DNA from: Hymenoscyphus infarciens
Lineage: Eukaryota; Ascomycota; Leotiomycetes; Helotiales; Helotiaceae
Length of the DNA: 64,000 nt
Assembly (NCBI GenBank): GCA_001414345.1
Contig: LLCB01000209.1
Coordinates: 1-64,000 of the forward strand
Reading direction: 5' to 3'
This document shows, piece after piece, positions 54,533-64,000 of this stretch. A program made the translations under genes and the position numbers. Below the pieces are notes generated by a model, which was given only the letters and a program-made list of their open reading frames with translations, did no database searches and was not told the origin of the DNA. Numbering within the stretch: position 1 is the stretch's first letter; each line of letters starts with the position of its first letter.

Positions 54533-56839
54533 ATGACCGTGTCTATTTTTAGCATCGAGACACGGGAGAAAAAACAAAACATTCAACAGCCCGGTCTGAA
54601 AACCCTTTCTCTACAACCTCAAATCATTATTCTTCAAGGGGAACCAGACGCTATGCGCTCATATACTGAAACAGCAGTGTTGGAAGACGCCGGGAAAGCG
54701 ATACCTTTGACAGCAATTCCATTGGTGTCGAAGTTTGAGATACTGGAGAGACTCTTGGAAGAAACATGCGCCGATCAGGAATCAACTCTTGTAATCCAGA
54801 TCAAAACAAAATCAGGTCGTCAAACTTCGACGGAAGCTTTCCTGGATTCAGGTTCAGAATTGAGCTTCATCTCCGAAAGCCTGTACACCCATTTAATGAC
54901 CTCTGAAGATGATGATACTCACGAAGCAACAACCGCCGACACACCCACAACAAACGCGGAAGGCCCGGGAATCTTGCTAAGCTGGTCAAAGGGCGACAAT
55001 TCACTATATGCAGAATCTGAATTCTGCATATCACCCTCGAGTTTACCCGCGGACATAATCTTAGGGCATCAATCTTTGAAACTGGGGAAGATATTTGACC
55101 GACGTATATTCCGTTCCTGTTTCCAAAGACTAAGATTGTGGGCTGCTGATATCAGCGATCAAACCGCATCCCCAGATGCTCCCGTAGGTCATGTATTGCA
55201 GGTGTTGGAAGACTCACAAGCTGGGGAGTCAGGGCTTGAAAGATTAGTCCACAATTCTTTCGATACCATGCTTCAAAGTATCAAAGCTATTCGTGCAATG
55301 ATGGATCCTACCTTAACCCCCCCACAACCCCATAAAATTTACCAAGAGGAGGTGGGTGTAGAAATTGAAAAGCTATCCCATGCGTTTTCTCGACTCGGCG
55401 GTCTCGTTGAATCGATTCGCAAGGTATTCACAACAGCCCTGGAAAGGCAGGAACCGCCACGCGGAAATACAATTCTTTCTTTTGGTGAGCTTTTGAGTAC
55501 AGTTCTTTCAAATGCGCAGGGCTGACTTGTTGAATAACAGACGGTGGTGGCATCCGAAGCTACTCCAGCATTCTCATCTTGCGGGCATTGATGTATGAAA
55601 TAGAAAGTGCGACAAGGGAGATGGAGGATACAACCTGTGGTTCCCTAAAAAGTATGCAAAAAGACAGTCTGGCCCGCGATTTTTTTGATTATATGTTTGG
55701 GGTTAGTAGTGGAGGGTAAGTTTTGCATTCTCTCAAAATTTCTCGTTCACTCCGCTAAAAACTTTAGTCTTCTTGCTATCATGTTTGGGCGACTGAGGAT
55801 GTCTGTTCCGCGGAGCTTAAGTTCCTTTGAAAAGTATTCCGCTGCTATTTTGGACCACCCTCGCCGTTTCAGCAGTTTCGTAGGGGTCCCTGGGAGCAAG
55901 TATAGCACCAAAATCGTAGAAGCTGCCATTCAAGATTGTGTTAAAGTGGAGGGGCCGGATTCGACTCGGTCGTGGAAAAGAGACGTTTTTGTAACTCCAG
56001 GCGATCCCTGCAAATCGTAAGTTTGATTACTTGTTTGCTTTCGTTCGTGTGCTCACTTATCGTTCAGCGGTGTCTTTACTCGACGAAGTACGAGTAACGA
56101 ACAGAATAACAGCCAGTACCTGTTCCGGACTTATCGCTCAGATAAAGAAACACAACCATTGAGCACCATTACCCAAATCGCAAGAGCCGCAATTGCTATA
56201 CCAACAGTTCTCACCCCTGTTACTGTGAATGGATTCAGCTTCAGCGACGGAGGTTTTGGCACGAATAATCCTTCTTTTTCTGCTCTTCGCGAAGTGCTAG
56301 ACATCACCAAAGCAGCAACAAAAACCGAACATAATTCCGCAAGACCGAAGCCTGCCGTGAGTGTACTCGTCAGCATTGGCACTGGAAAACGTGGGAATCA
56401 ATCGTCATATAGAGTTCCAAAACCATTTCGAGGCTCTCGTGATCTGAAAAACATTGTGGGACTTCTATCTTCTGCCCGGACACTTTTAACAGATGCCGAA
56501 AACGTACACCAGGAACTTTTAAGCACTCTTCCATTAATGGTTGAGGGACAAATTCAATACTTCCGTTTCAATGTTGAGGTTGGACTCGAGAATACCTTGC
56601 TCGGATCTCCTCCACGCTCAAAGACAGCCTCGATTTTGGAGGCTATCTCAAGAGCAACCAACGATTATCTCAAATCAGAAGAAGTCAAGGATAACTTACG
56701 GAAATGTGCAAAGGCTTTAGTGATGGCCAGACGATACAGAACACCCCCAAAAATTATTCCAGTTCCCGTCTATCAAACATCTTCGGGACCGTCAGACTTA
56801 GCAACAGTACTGCTCAGCAAAGATAAAACAAGGACATGA
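54533..56839 (+). CDS. Retropepsin-like domain fused to a patatin-like phospholipase
   Basis: Four exons join in phase to 715 residues: 54533-55484, 55541-55715, 55768-56016 and 56068-56839; introns are 56, 52 and 51 nt. Residues 84-185 look like a single-domain aspartic protease: FLDSGSELSFIS with the DSG triad at 105-107, and DIILGHQSL (174-182) matching the second conserved strand of retropepsins. A helical linker (about 225-305) follows. Then comes the patatin domain: oxyanion loop DGGGIRSYSS (318-327), nucleophile S373 in GVSSGG, and catalytic D519 in SDGGFGTNNP after IARAAIAIPTVLTPVT. Both patatin dyad residues are present, so lipid acyl hydrolysis is expected. No NTPase or repeat domain follows. 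The fusion depends on intron 1; without it the first part ends at 55525. It shares a promoter with the HeLo-like gene. Confidence 0.85.
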
Positions 56840-57854
56840 AACTGATGGAAAAGGAAAACAAGCGGTACCAGCACAAGTATCTTGACGACATTATTCTTCC
56901 ACATTCTATTTTTAGTATTTTGATATATTTTCCCAGTTTGGATGTCAAAGGCTTTTTTTTTTACCAATTATGTTCACACTTATTTCCATCACCATCGTTT
57001 GATCTTTCTCAGCAAGTCTCACTTTCTGACAATATTTGTACCATTCTTCTATTTAGCTTGACAGCTTTCTCATCTTCTTGGCTTATGAGTTTGACGTACC
57101 TTAGTTGGATTTATTCGCATTTCTCGTTCAGATTTGACTTCCCGTAGCAGACCTTCACTTTTATTCCATCCAATAGATTGAACAAGCTCTCAATATCCCA
57201 GTCGATGTCTAGCAGGAGGTAAATTCAAACTTATCTGAATTCTTTTCTCCTCGAGCCGAAATTTACCGCCCCGAAATTTGCCCCCTTTCCTTTCCAGCCC
57301 TTCCTCTCATTAGACAACTATTCACCAGTTCTCCATTCACCACCCCACTCCCAAATTTCCCCACAGATCTATTTCCTCTCTCAAATACATCACCTATCCA
57401 TCACCTATTACATTACTTCAAAGTACACTCGCTAACAAGTCACCACAAACAAACCCACCCCTCAAGGCACCTCTCAACGCAAGAGGCCTTATAAATCCGC
57501 ATGAATTTGAGAGTAACAAAAAAAAAGAGCAGAATATATACTATCTCCTCCTTCATACGGAACGGAGAACAGGCGATAGGCTTATCTCAGTTATAGCGGT
57601 TGAAATCTCCTCGCTTAGACGCTTCTAGGTCTTAGAATACGGAAAGATACCTCGTTCTAGTAGAATATAACAGAATAAGATAACTTCTCTTATTACATAG
57701 AGAATTATAAAAGAAGGATTAGAGTAGCAAAGAAAGCTAAGAAGAGAGGCTAGGAATAGAAAGACTAACTCGGCTAAGTAGAAGAGAAGGAAAATTACTA
57801 TCTAAAATTAATAATCTAAACCTATTTCCCCTATTCTCCTCTATTATTAATAGC
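56840..57854. other. Intergenic, patatin 3' flank turning AT-rich
   Basis: The sequence is pyrimidine-rich to about 57480, then AT-rich relic DNA up to the MITE. No gene is recognised. Confidence 0.4.
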
Positions 57855-58364
57855 TCGGTCCACCTCTCACCCAATCCGCTTCACGTATTAGGTGAGGGAG
57901 GGCAATACGATAAAACCAGCAATACGACCACTTTTACTTTACACTAAAATACGTTGTTTTTAAAATTATATAATAAAACAACAACGCTTTATTATATTCT
58001 AATTTTAATTAGAATCTCTTATTTTAAACTTAATAAATAGAAATATAAAGTAAGATTTAATAATCTAGTATCTATCTAGTTCTTAAATCTAACTTCTAAG
58101 AAAGCTACTACTAAATCTCTAGAAAATTTTAGTAAAGCCTAGAATATAGAAGATAGAATTATATTTTAAAGATTGAATATAAGTTTAAGATATATATTAA
58201 TAGTAGGAACCTATTAGAGTAGTTTTAGTAGCAAAGGTGGGGAGTTATTAGAGGCTAGTTAAGGCGATTTTGGTGTAAAGTAAAAGTGGTCGTATTGCTG
58301 GTTTTATCGTATTGCCCTCCCTCACCTAATACGCGAAAGCGGATTAGGTGAGAAGTGGAGCCGA
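57855..58364. mobile_element. 510-bp MITE with ~97-bp terminal inverted repeats
   Basis: The left repeat (57855-57950) and right repeat (58267-58364) are inverted copies sharing CACCTAATCCGC-type ends, GGTGAGGGAGGGCAATACGA, TAAAACCAGCAATACGACCA and CTTTTACTTTACAC. The arms keep normal GC while the ~315-base interior is AT-rich and stop-filled. No target duplication is clear and no transposase is present. The outer part contains a smaller inverted repeat (AATCCGC...GCGGATT) around TATTAGGTGAGG. Confidence 0.85.
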
Positions 58365-59618
58365 ACGATTACTACTAGGTATAGATAAGAGAATAAGACT
58401 ATCTAGAAAAAGAAAGAAAAGGATTAAGGAAAAATTATATAAGATGTAATAAGATATAATAAAGTAGAATAGCTATAAAAAAAGTAGAGAAAGGCATAGA
58501 TAAGAGTGTTAAGGTAGGATAGAAGTACTAAATCTAGCTAGGAAATGTTAAACGCTACATTACTTCAAACGCAGTTCTAGTAACAGTGCTCGGATTATTC
58601 TCTCTTCTTTCGTCATAGCGTTGTAAGAATTTACAGTCGCAAGTGTTATACTAGCAACGAGTATAGTCTCAAAGTACTTATCCCAAGCATTTAGCAGGAT
58701 GATGATAGGATTTGAGAATTGATAACCTATAAGCTAACGCGTACCCCACGATCCAACACCCAACACAATCCAACACACAACGCGTACCCCACGAAACTAC
58801 CAACAGTTAACCCACACGTAACCAACCCCTCAACCCTCTCATAACCCACAGCTTACACCACAACTCACCACCTCCCACAATTTACTCGCGAAGAAAGCAA
58901 AAAGTCTTCGTAAACAAAAAGAACATTATCGTATCGGGTGGAAGATATATATATATATGATTCCATATCATATTACTGATAAAGAATCCTTTCTATTAGT
59001 ACCCCAAGTCCTAACAAAAGCTGTAGCCTAACTCCAAGGACAAGTAGTAAGAAGAAACAGAAGAGAAATTGCCTAAAAAGGAATCACCAAAAAATGAATC
59101 ACTAAGTCAGTTAGTTAGTCACTAAAGCCAAAGTCGAACACGTGAAATACAACATAAAAAAGTAATCTTGTAATTCTTCTCGCCATCCATCTGTTCTTTC
59201 TGTTTATAAATAAAATCTATCTCTATTTCTACACTTCCTTCTCTTCTCCGTCCCAGCCAACCCCATCATGCAAAGAAATAATCCACATCTTGCCCAGCCA
59301 GCTCAGCGCAAAACAAGCAACAAGAAAAGTCTGAAACCTCCAGGGTAATTCCCATCTATATATACATCCCAAAACATTCCCATGCCCCCCCCCAAAAAGC
59401 CACCTCCAACATGCCCATAACTCCATGCTAAATATCGAATGACCAAAGAAAATCAAAAAGTCCACAAAAACTACAACAGAGGGCTACCACCCCCATTTTT
59501 CAAATGCCCAAAAACAAGATTTCCTCCCAAGCCCATAACTCATACACTTCGATGCCCATCACAGGCATCATCTCATGATACAAAAGGAAGAACCAAGTTT
59601 TTAAAAAAAATAGAGAAT
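58365..59618. other. Intergenic, partly AT-rich
   Basis: AT-rich relic DNA runs to about 58560, then normal composition with CA-rich stretches near 58740-58880. The last 400 bases are probably the 3' UTR of the CBM48-like gene. No gene is recognised. Confidence 0.4.
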
Positions 59619-61188
59619 CTATTTCGCACCCCCAATAATAGAGCCACCAAGATAGCCAGCTTCACTCAACAACTCCTCAAGGGCAGTCATCCGAGAGAGA
59701 TCCGTCTCGCCCGCAGCAACAGCACCCCCGAAAGTCATCCTCGAGTTAGGAGAAGGGGCATCCTTGCGCGGAGTATTTTGAGTAGAATAATCATCCTCCG
59801 GAAGACTATAGCCAGTAAACCCACGTCCCTCAGCGGTCTCCAAGATAGGACTATATGTAAACTCATCACTGTCCTCGGAATCTGCAACGAGATACTCCTC
59901 ATCTTCCTCGTCACCGGAGCCGTTGAAGGCGAAAGTGCTATCTGCAGGAGGACCGTTCAGGGTAGAAACGGTCGAGGTAGAGAAGTGTGATCGAGGTTGG
60001 AGAATCGAGGTGGAGACGGTGGACGTAGAGAAGTGAGAGCGTGGCATGTCCGAAGTAGAAAATGTTGATGTGGAGAAATGCGACTTGGGTAGCTCTGCTA
60101 CAGATGCAAAGGCTCGAAGTCGGAATGGTTGAGGGACCAGGTTGCCCTCTGGTAATTCGGGTAGTGGTTTGGATGTGCTAGTGGCAGCACGCCTAGATTC
60201 TGGAGAACCAAGTCCAATTGGTGGTGGTGACAGCTGTGTAAAGATACCTCGATCGTACAAGGTACTGAAGTTGACTTGGCTGGCGAAGTTGTCGTCATCC
60301 TCTCCCTCTTCCACAATCTCGTCTGGGATGTCGAATGCAGCCACGGAAAAGTGACTGGCTTCGCGAGGTAGTGATGAAAGTCCCATTGCAGTCGTCTTCT
60401 CTTGAGAATTCGAGCGTCTGCGAGCTGCCAATGATTGGGGTGAGGTGGTGCGCGTATGAGGTACTGATGCGACTTGTCTGGGCGAGTAACCCCGAGGACT
60501 AACTATTGCTACTCTGCCAAGGGACGCAGAACGTCCCCGGCTATCCAACTCTTGTGGTGATCGAAGACCAAAGAATGATCGCGGTGACCATAATGACTTG
60601 TCAGACTTGGGAGAGACTGATCGAGCAGGCCTCTTGGGTGAAGGTAGAGTAGGTGAGTATAAATTCGGTGAAGTGTTGGATCGTCTTGTGGCCATTGGAG
60701 TTGGTGGTGGAGGGCGGGGAGCCACAAATTTATCGGCAGGGTTCATGGTCATGATGTCTCCAATGGTCATCGAGCTCACCGAAGCACTGCGTAGTCGAAC
60801 GGGTTGGATCTCGACTGGTATTTGTAGAAGGTTGACTGGTTGACCGGGGAGATATGGACAGGATGTTGTGAATGGGATAGAGGGGTCGTGAACCTCAGTG
60901 CCGTTGTCCAGCTCATACTATATATCAATGAGGATGAGTAGGGTGCTCTGTTTTTAGTTTCGAATACAGCGAAGACATACGTAGTAATAATAAGTTGCAC
61001 CCATCTTCAAACCACCTGTCCGTTTCGAACCATTGGCGCCGTCCCCATCGCAAATGATGTCGGTAAAGGAGTAGCAGCCTCGCCATTGGCCACGAGCGCG
61101 CTTAGTATCGTGTTCCATGGTATAATGTTTCGAGAAGTTGTCCCATGATCCAATTAGATGAACCGACTGCGTGTATGGGGATGTTTGC
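59619..61188 (-). CDS. CBM48/AMPK glycogen-binding-like protein (5' end not resolved)
   Basis: Two exons are clear: 60981-61188 and 59619-60917, separated by a 63-nt intron. Together they encode about 501 residues, lacking the true start. The first exon carries SVHLIGSWDNFSKHYTMEHD and GQWRGCYSF, then SKRTGGLKMGATYYYY, continuing after splicing as YELDNGTEVHDPSIPFTTSCPYLPGQPVN. This is an E-set/carbohydrate-binding fold like the AMPK beta glycogen-binding module, in a widely conserved fungal protein. The remaining 400 residues are disordered and rich in Ser and Pro, with possible phosphosites (SPKS, SPRS). They include three ~17-residue repeats of SHFSTSTxST, and a conserved-looking end (ALEELLSEAGYLGGSIIGG). 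A leader exon lies upstream of 61188; candidates up to 61480 could not be chosen between. Glycan binding in metabolism or signalling is inferred. Confidence 0.75.
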
Positions 61189-62510
61189 CTGCACTGCGTC
61201 AGCGGGATGAAACAAGGACCGGTAATTAAATGAAGACGAGAAACGAGTTGCTGTGCAGGGCAGGGCAAGGCAGGGTTGCACTGCGCTTAAATTGACGATG
61301 AGTGTGCGATGGGGGGCAGACTTCGGGGGCCAGATAAAAATAAAGCTCCGCGGTGCGTGGACGGGTGGGTGCACAACCGTAAAAAGATGCGATGAGCCAC
61401 CAAAGCCGTGACGAGGAGACGACTCGGAACTCATTCCTGCTCCTGACGCTTTTGCTAAAACGGTCTGAAGCAGAGACAAATTCTTCGAGTTGTAATGCCA
61501 AGAGGGGAGATATTCTCACGACCCCAATGAACATCGATCCAGATACTACTGCCCGAAGTAAATAGGTACTGACTGGTCCTCGTACGAGATGTATCACGAC
61601 CCGAAGGAAGGAGAGACAGCCTCGATAGCGGATGAAGGTTGTACAAAAGGGAAGCGCATCTATTCTCCGACTGATCGCCTACCGACAACAATCCATCTTG
61701 ACGTCGATCTCATCTTTCCAACAATCATTGACGGGGATGATCGAGGCAAATTTCCGAACTGGAAGAGAAGGCCGAGATGTTTGAATTTATTCTCAACCAC
61801 CCACGGATTTCAGTCGAAGCTTACTTCCAAACATCGACGAAATTCGCCGAGATAGAGTATCAAGGATCATCTCCTTGATTCTTGGAGGCAAAACGAAAGA
61901 CATTGACACCATGATGGCAAGGAAGTGTGAGGTGGGGTTTGCTTGGGATATATTTAAAAAAAAAAAGGCATGACATACACCATGAAGGTAATGAGAGCGG
62001 TATCCATCATGTTTAATGCCGTTGTCGGGACCTGCCCGAGATAAATGGTAGGTGTATGGTGTTGTCTAGTGGGTGGTGGATGGTGGATGGAGAATGCTGC
62101 CATGCAACGACGGGTGCGGACCGATGAATGAGTGACAAGATGGGTTGAAGGATTAGTAGATGGTGTTTCCTCGTGTGCAGTTTCCCAAATCCGAGATTCT
62201 GGGTATCCAGAGGAAAGGATGAGAAAGAAAGGGGGGTAGGATGAGGAGGATGAGGAGTAGGAGTAGGTGGAAGCGCTGTGGGGACCCAATGGAGGATGAA
62301 TCGAGGGGTTTTGAGGGCGTAGATGGGGTTTTGAAACCGTGGTATGTAATTATCGCCGCAGCATGGCAATGATGTCAAAGTCGATACGATGCGGTAATGG
62401 ACAACTGGGTGGCGATTATGGAGACCAGACTGCAAGCGTCGAGGAAGGGGAGGATCTTTATGCGTTGAAGATGGTCAGGTAGGAGTGGGTGATGAGGTGC
62501 TGCGGTGGAC

Positions 62511-62540
62511 GGGGACAGGCGGGGACAGGCGGGGACAGGA
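62511..62540 (+). repeat. Tandem repeat, 3 x GGGGACAGGC
   Basis: Three exact copies of the 10-mer lie in a row; a fourth degenerate copy (GGAACAGGG) follows. Confidence 0.9.
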
Positions 62541-62590
62541 ACAGGGACCGGCCTGAAAGGAGCTGGAGGCTGAAGATGGCCCAATATTAG

Positions 62591-62674
62591 AGAGAGCTGT
62601 AGCTGTAGTGTTGTAGTGTAGCTGTAGTGTAGCTGTAGTGTAGCTGTAGTGAGAGCTGTAGTGAGAGCTGTAGG
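62591..62674 (+). repeat. Tandem repeat of GTAGCTGTAGT units
   Basis: About seven imperfect 10-12-bp units (AGCTGTAGTGT, GAGAGCTGTAGT) are present. The array lies in the upstream region of the CBM48-like gene. Confidence 0.85.
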
Positions 62675-63180
62675 CGAAGCTGGAATTGCCAATCCAAGGG
62701 CGTCAGGGGTGATGTCTTATAATCCCCGCACTATTAAAAAAGGGGGCAGAAAGAAAGAAAAGAAAGTGCTCTCGCAGATTTGCACCTGGTTGGAGAGGAG
62801 AGGAGAGTCGAGTCTCATTAAATTGAAGTGGGGTTGGTGTTGAAGATAATCTCGACCATGGCAATGAATAGCCGTCCAAAGGGCGAGGAAGGAGGGCCCG
62901 CGAGGAAGGAGCGGCCGGCAGGCATCCGGTTCTGAATCGTAGCCAAAACGGGTTTGATCGTACGGAGTACACAGTCAGTACTCCGTACCCAGGTAGGTTA
63001 GGTGTAGGTACTTTGGGAAGCTCTGGTCAGCTTAATACCGGTGGGTGGTGGTGACGATGTGGTGGAGGTCGGGTGCACGTCTAACAACGTCGTCCGTCTA
63101 TTCTTGACCAAGCAAGTACTTGTACTTGTGCTTCCTTCTACACCTGCTGTTGGTGGGAGCATGTCTCTCTTATCTGGCTG

Positions 63181-63276
63181 TGTCTCGCTCTCGCTCTCGC
63201 CCTCGCCCTCCCTCGCCCTCGCCCTTTCTGCACAGCCGGGTAGGGTACGTAGGGTACGGAGGGTACGGAGGGTACC
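63181..63276 (+). repeat. CTCGCC and GTAGGGTAC simple repeats
   Basis: A CTCGCTCTCGCC-type tract (63183-63225) is followed by four copies of (T/G)AGGGTACG (63239-63276). Both are uninterrupted by RIP-like changes. Confidence 0.85.
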
Positions 63277-64000
63277 ACGCCCGCTCAGATGTGAGGTCAG
63301 ATGGTACTGGAACTGTAAATGTTGGAACTGGACCAGAGCATGATGGCGGAGCACATTCAAAGTTCAATATCAAAAGGGACCGTGGCCTATGACCTATGAA
63401 CCACGACCTATGAACCAGCTAGCGGGAAGGTGCGAACTGTAGGTCCGGGCAACCTTAAAGGCGGCAAAAACAAGGACCCTCAACCCGGCTATTCCTACAT
63501 GAGTAAATAGTGTCCGTATAAGATTACTCCAAGGTCTGCAAGGTCTGGATTGCCTCCCCTCTCCTCTGCATCTTCTCCTCCCCTCACCCCCTCCCCACTT
63601 TAATCACTCCAATAAATGCGGAGCGCGCGGACTTCCAGGTTGTGGGCCAAGCGAGACCTGGCGTTGACGGCGGAGCTGAACTGAAGCGTCTACAAAACAA
63701 CCACAGTGACACCCAAAAAGCTTTTCGAGCCTTTCAGCCCTCTCAATACACCACCCAATCGGGCAATCTTGATGTCGGCATTAGCTCCCTCCAAATTCTT
63801 GACGGCGGGACGTCTACACGTATGCATCTGGAAGTTTGGAAGAGATCCGTGATGAGGGGATTCCCCACGCCTGGCTCGTCAGTCACAAGCCTTCCCTTCC
63901 CCACAAGAACCAGTCGGGTGTCAAAGGTACTTAGGGCTGGCTACAGCTTCCCTATGGTTACTAGTACCTATCCCCTATCGTTGTCTGCCACGCCTACCTC

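Larger units (their letters stand above)
61189..64000. other. Long upstream region with simple repeats, no gene supported
   Basis: Only stacked, low-complexity ORFs are present. The first 300 bases probably contain the first exon and promoter of the CBM48-like gene. Pyrimidine- and CA-rich tracts occur throughout. The window edge may hold the flank of another gene, but nothing recognisable begins before 64000. Confidence 0.4.

Noticed and set aside
61500..64000. Several 60-140-codon ORFs on both strands
   Set aside because: They overlap, are low in complexity (Ser/Pro/His or simple repeats), lack domains and cannot be linked by convincing splice sites.

Overview
The window is nuclear DNA of a filamentous ascomycete (Pezizomycotina). 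The evidence is short introns (47-187 nt, mostly GT-AG with GTAAGT-type donors), a HET-domain gene, NB-ARC/TPR and ankyrin STAND-type genes, a GPI-type wall protein, and normal-GC gene blocks broken by very AT-rich, TA-rich tracts that look like transposon graveyards decayed by repeat-induced point mutation (RIP). A leotiomycete is my guess; nothing here proves the class. No rRNA, tRNA, CRISPR or prokaryotic operon was seen. All multi-exon models were built by hand from splice signals and reading-frame phase.

Layout. 0-7.7 kb: the cut end of a repeat element, an ARFRP1/Arl3-type GTPase, a new five-exon membrane protein with AT-hook-like motifs, and a Harbinger-like MITE. 7.7-16 kb: a small coiled-coil ORF, a frameshifted GPI wall-protein gene, a heavily degraded NB-ARC/TPR pseudogene, and a 93-bp palindromic TA-flanked MITE. 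16-27 kb: the metabolic and transport block, with a GT25-like glycosyltransferase, an unknown FGKHxGKT protein, an ACS-family MFS transporter divergent from an alpha/beta hydrolase, and a five-exon 5-oxoprolinase. 27-31 kb: an ankyrin pseudogene and AT-rich relics. 31-44 kb: Arp8 (INO80 complex), a P450 with an in-frame TGA and a lost splice donor, and a full-size Pmd1/P-gp-type ABC transporter. 45-59 kb: a HET-domain gene, 5.5 kb of transposon debris containing several resolvable elements, then a head-to-head pair: a HeLo-like/DUF7580-like protein and a retropepsin-like plus patatin phospholipase fusion. A second MITE-bearing AT-rich tract follows. 59-64 kb: a CBM48/AMPK-glycogen-binding-like protein and a long, simple-repeat-rich upstream region.

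How the parts fit. The most unusual part is 45-57 kb. A HET gene and a divergently transcribed pair (a helical N-terminal domain with a kinase-like remnant, and a protease-phospholipase fusion) lie in a TE-rich compartment. This is the typical setting of fungal allorecognition or conflict genes. Elsewhere in the window related gene types (NB-ARC/TPR, ankyrin) are broken, consistent with birth-and-death turnover. Housekeeping genes (Arl3, Arp8, 5-oxoprolinase, ABC transporter) are intact.
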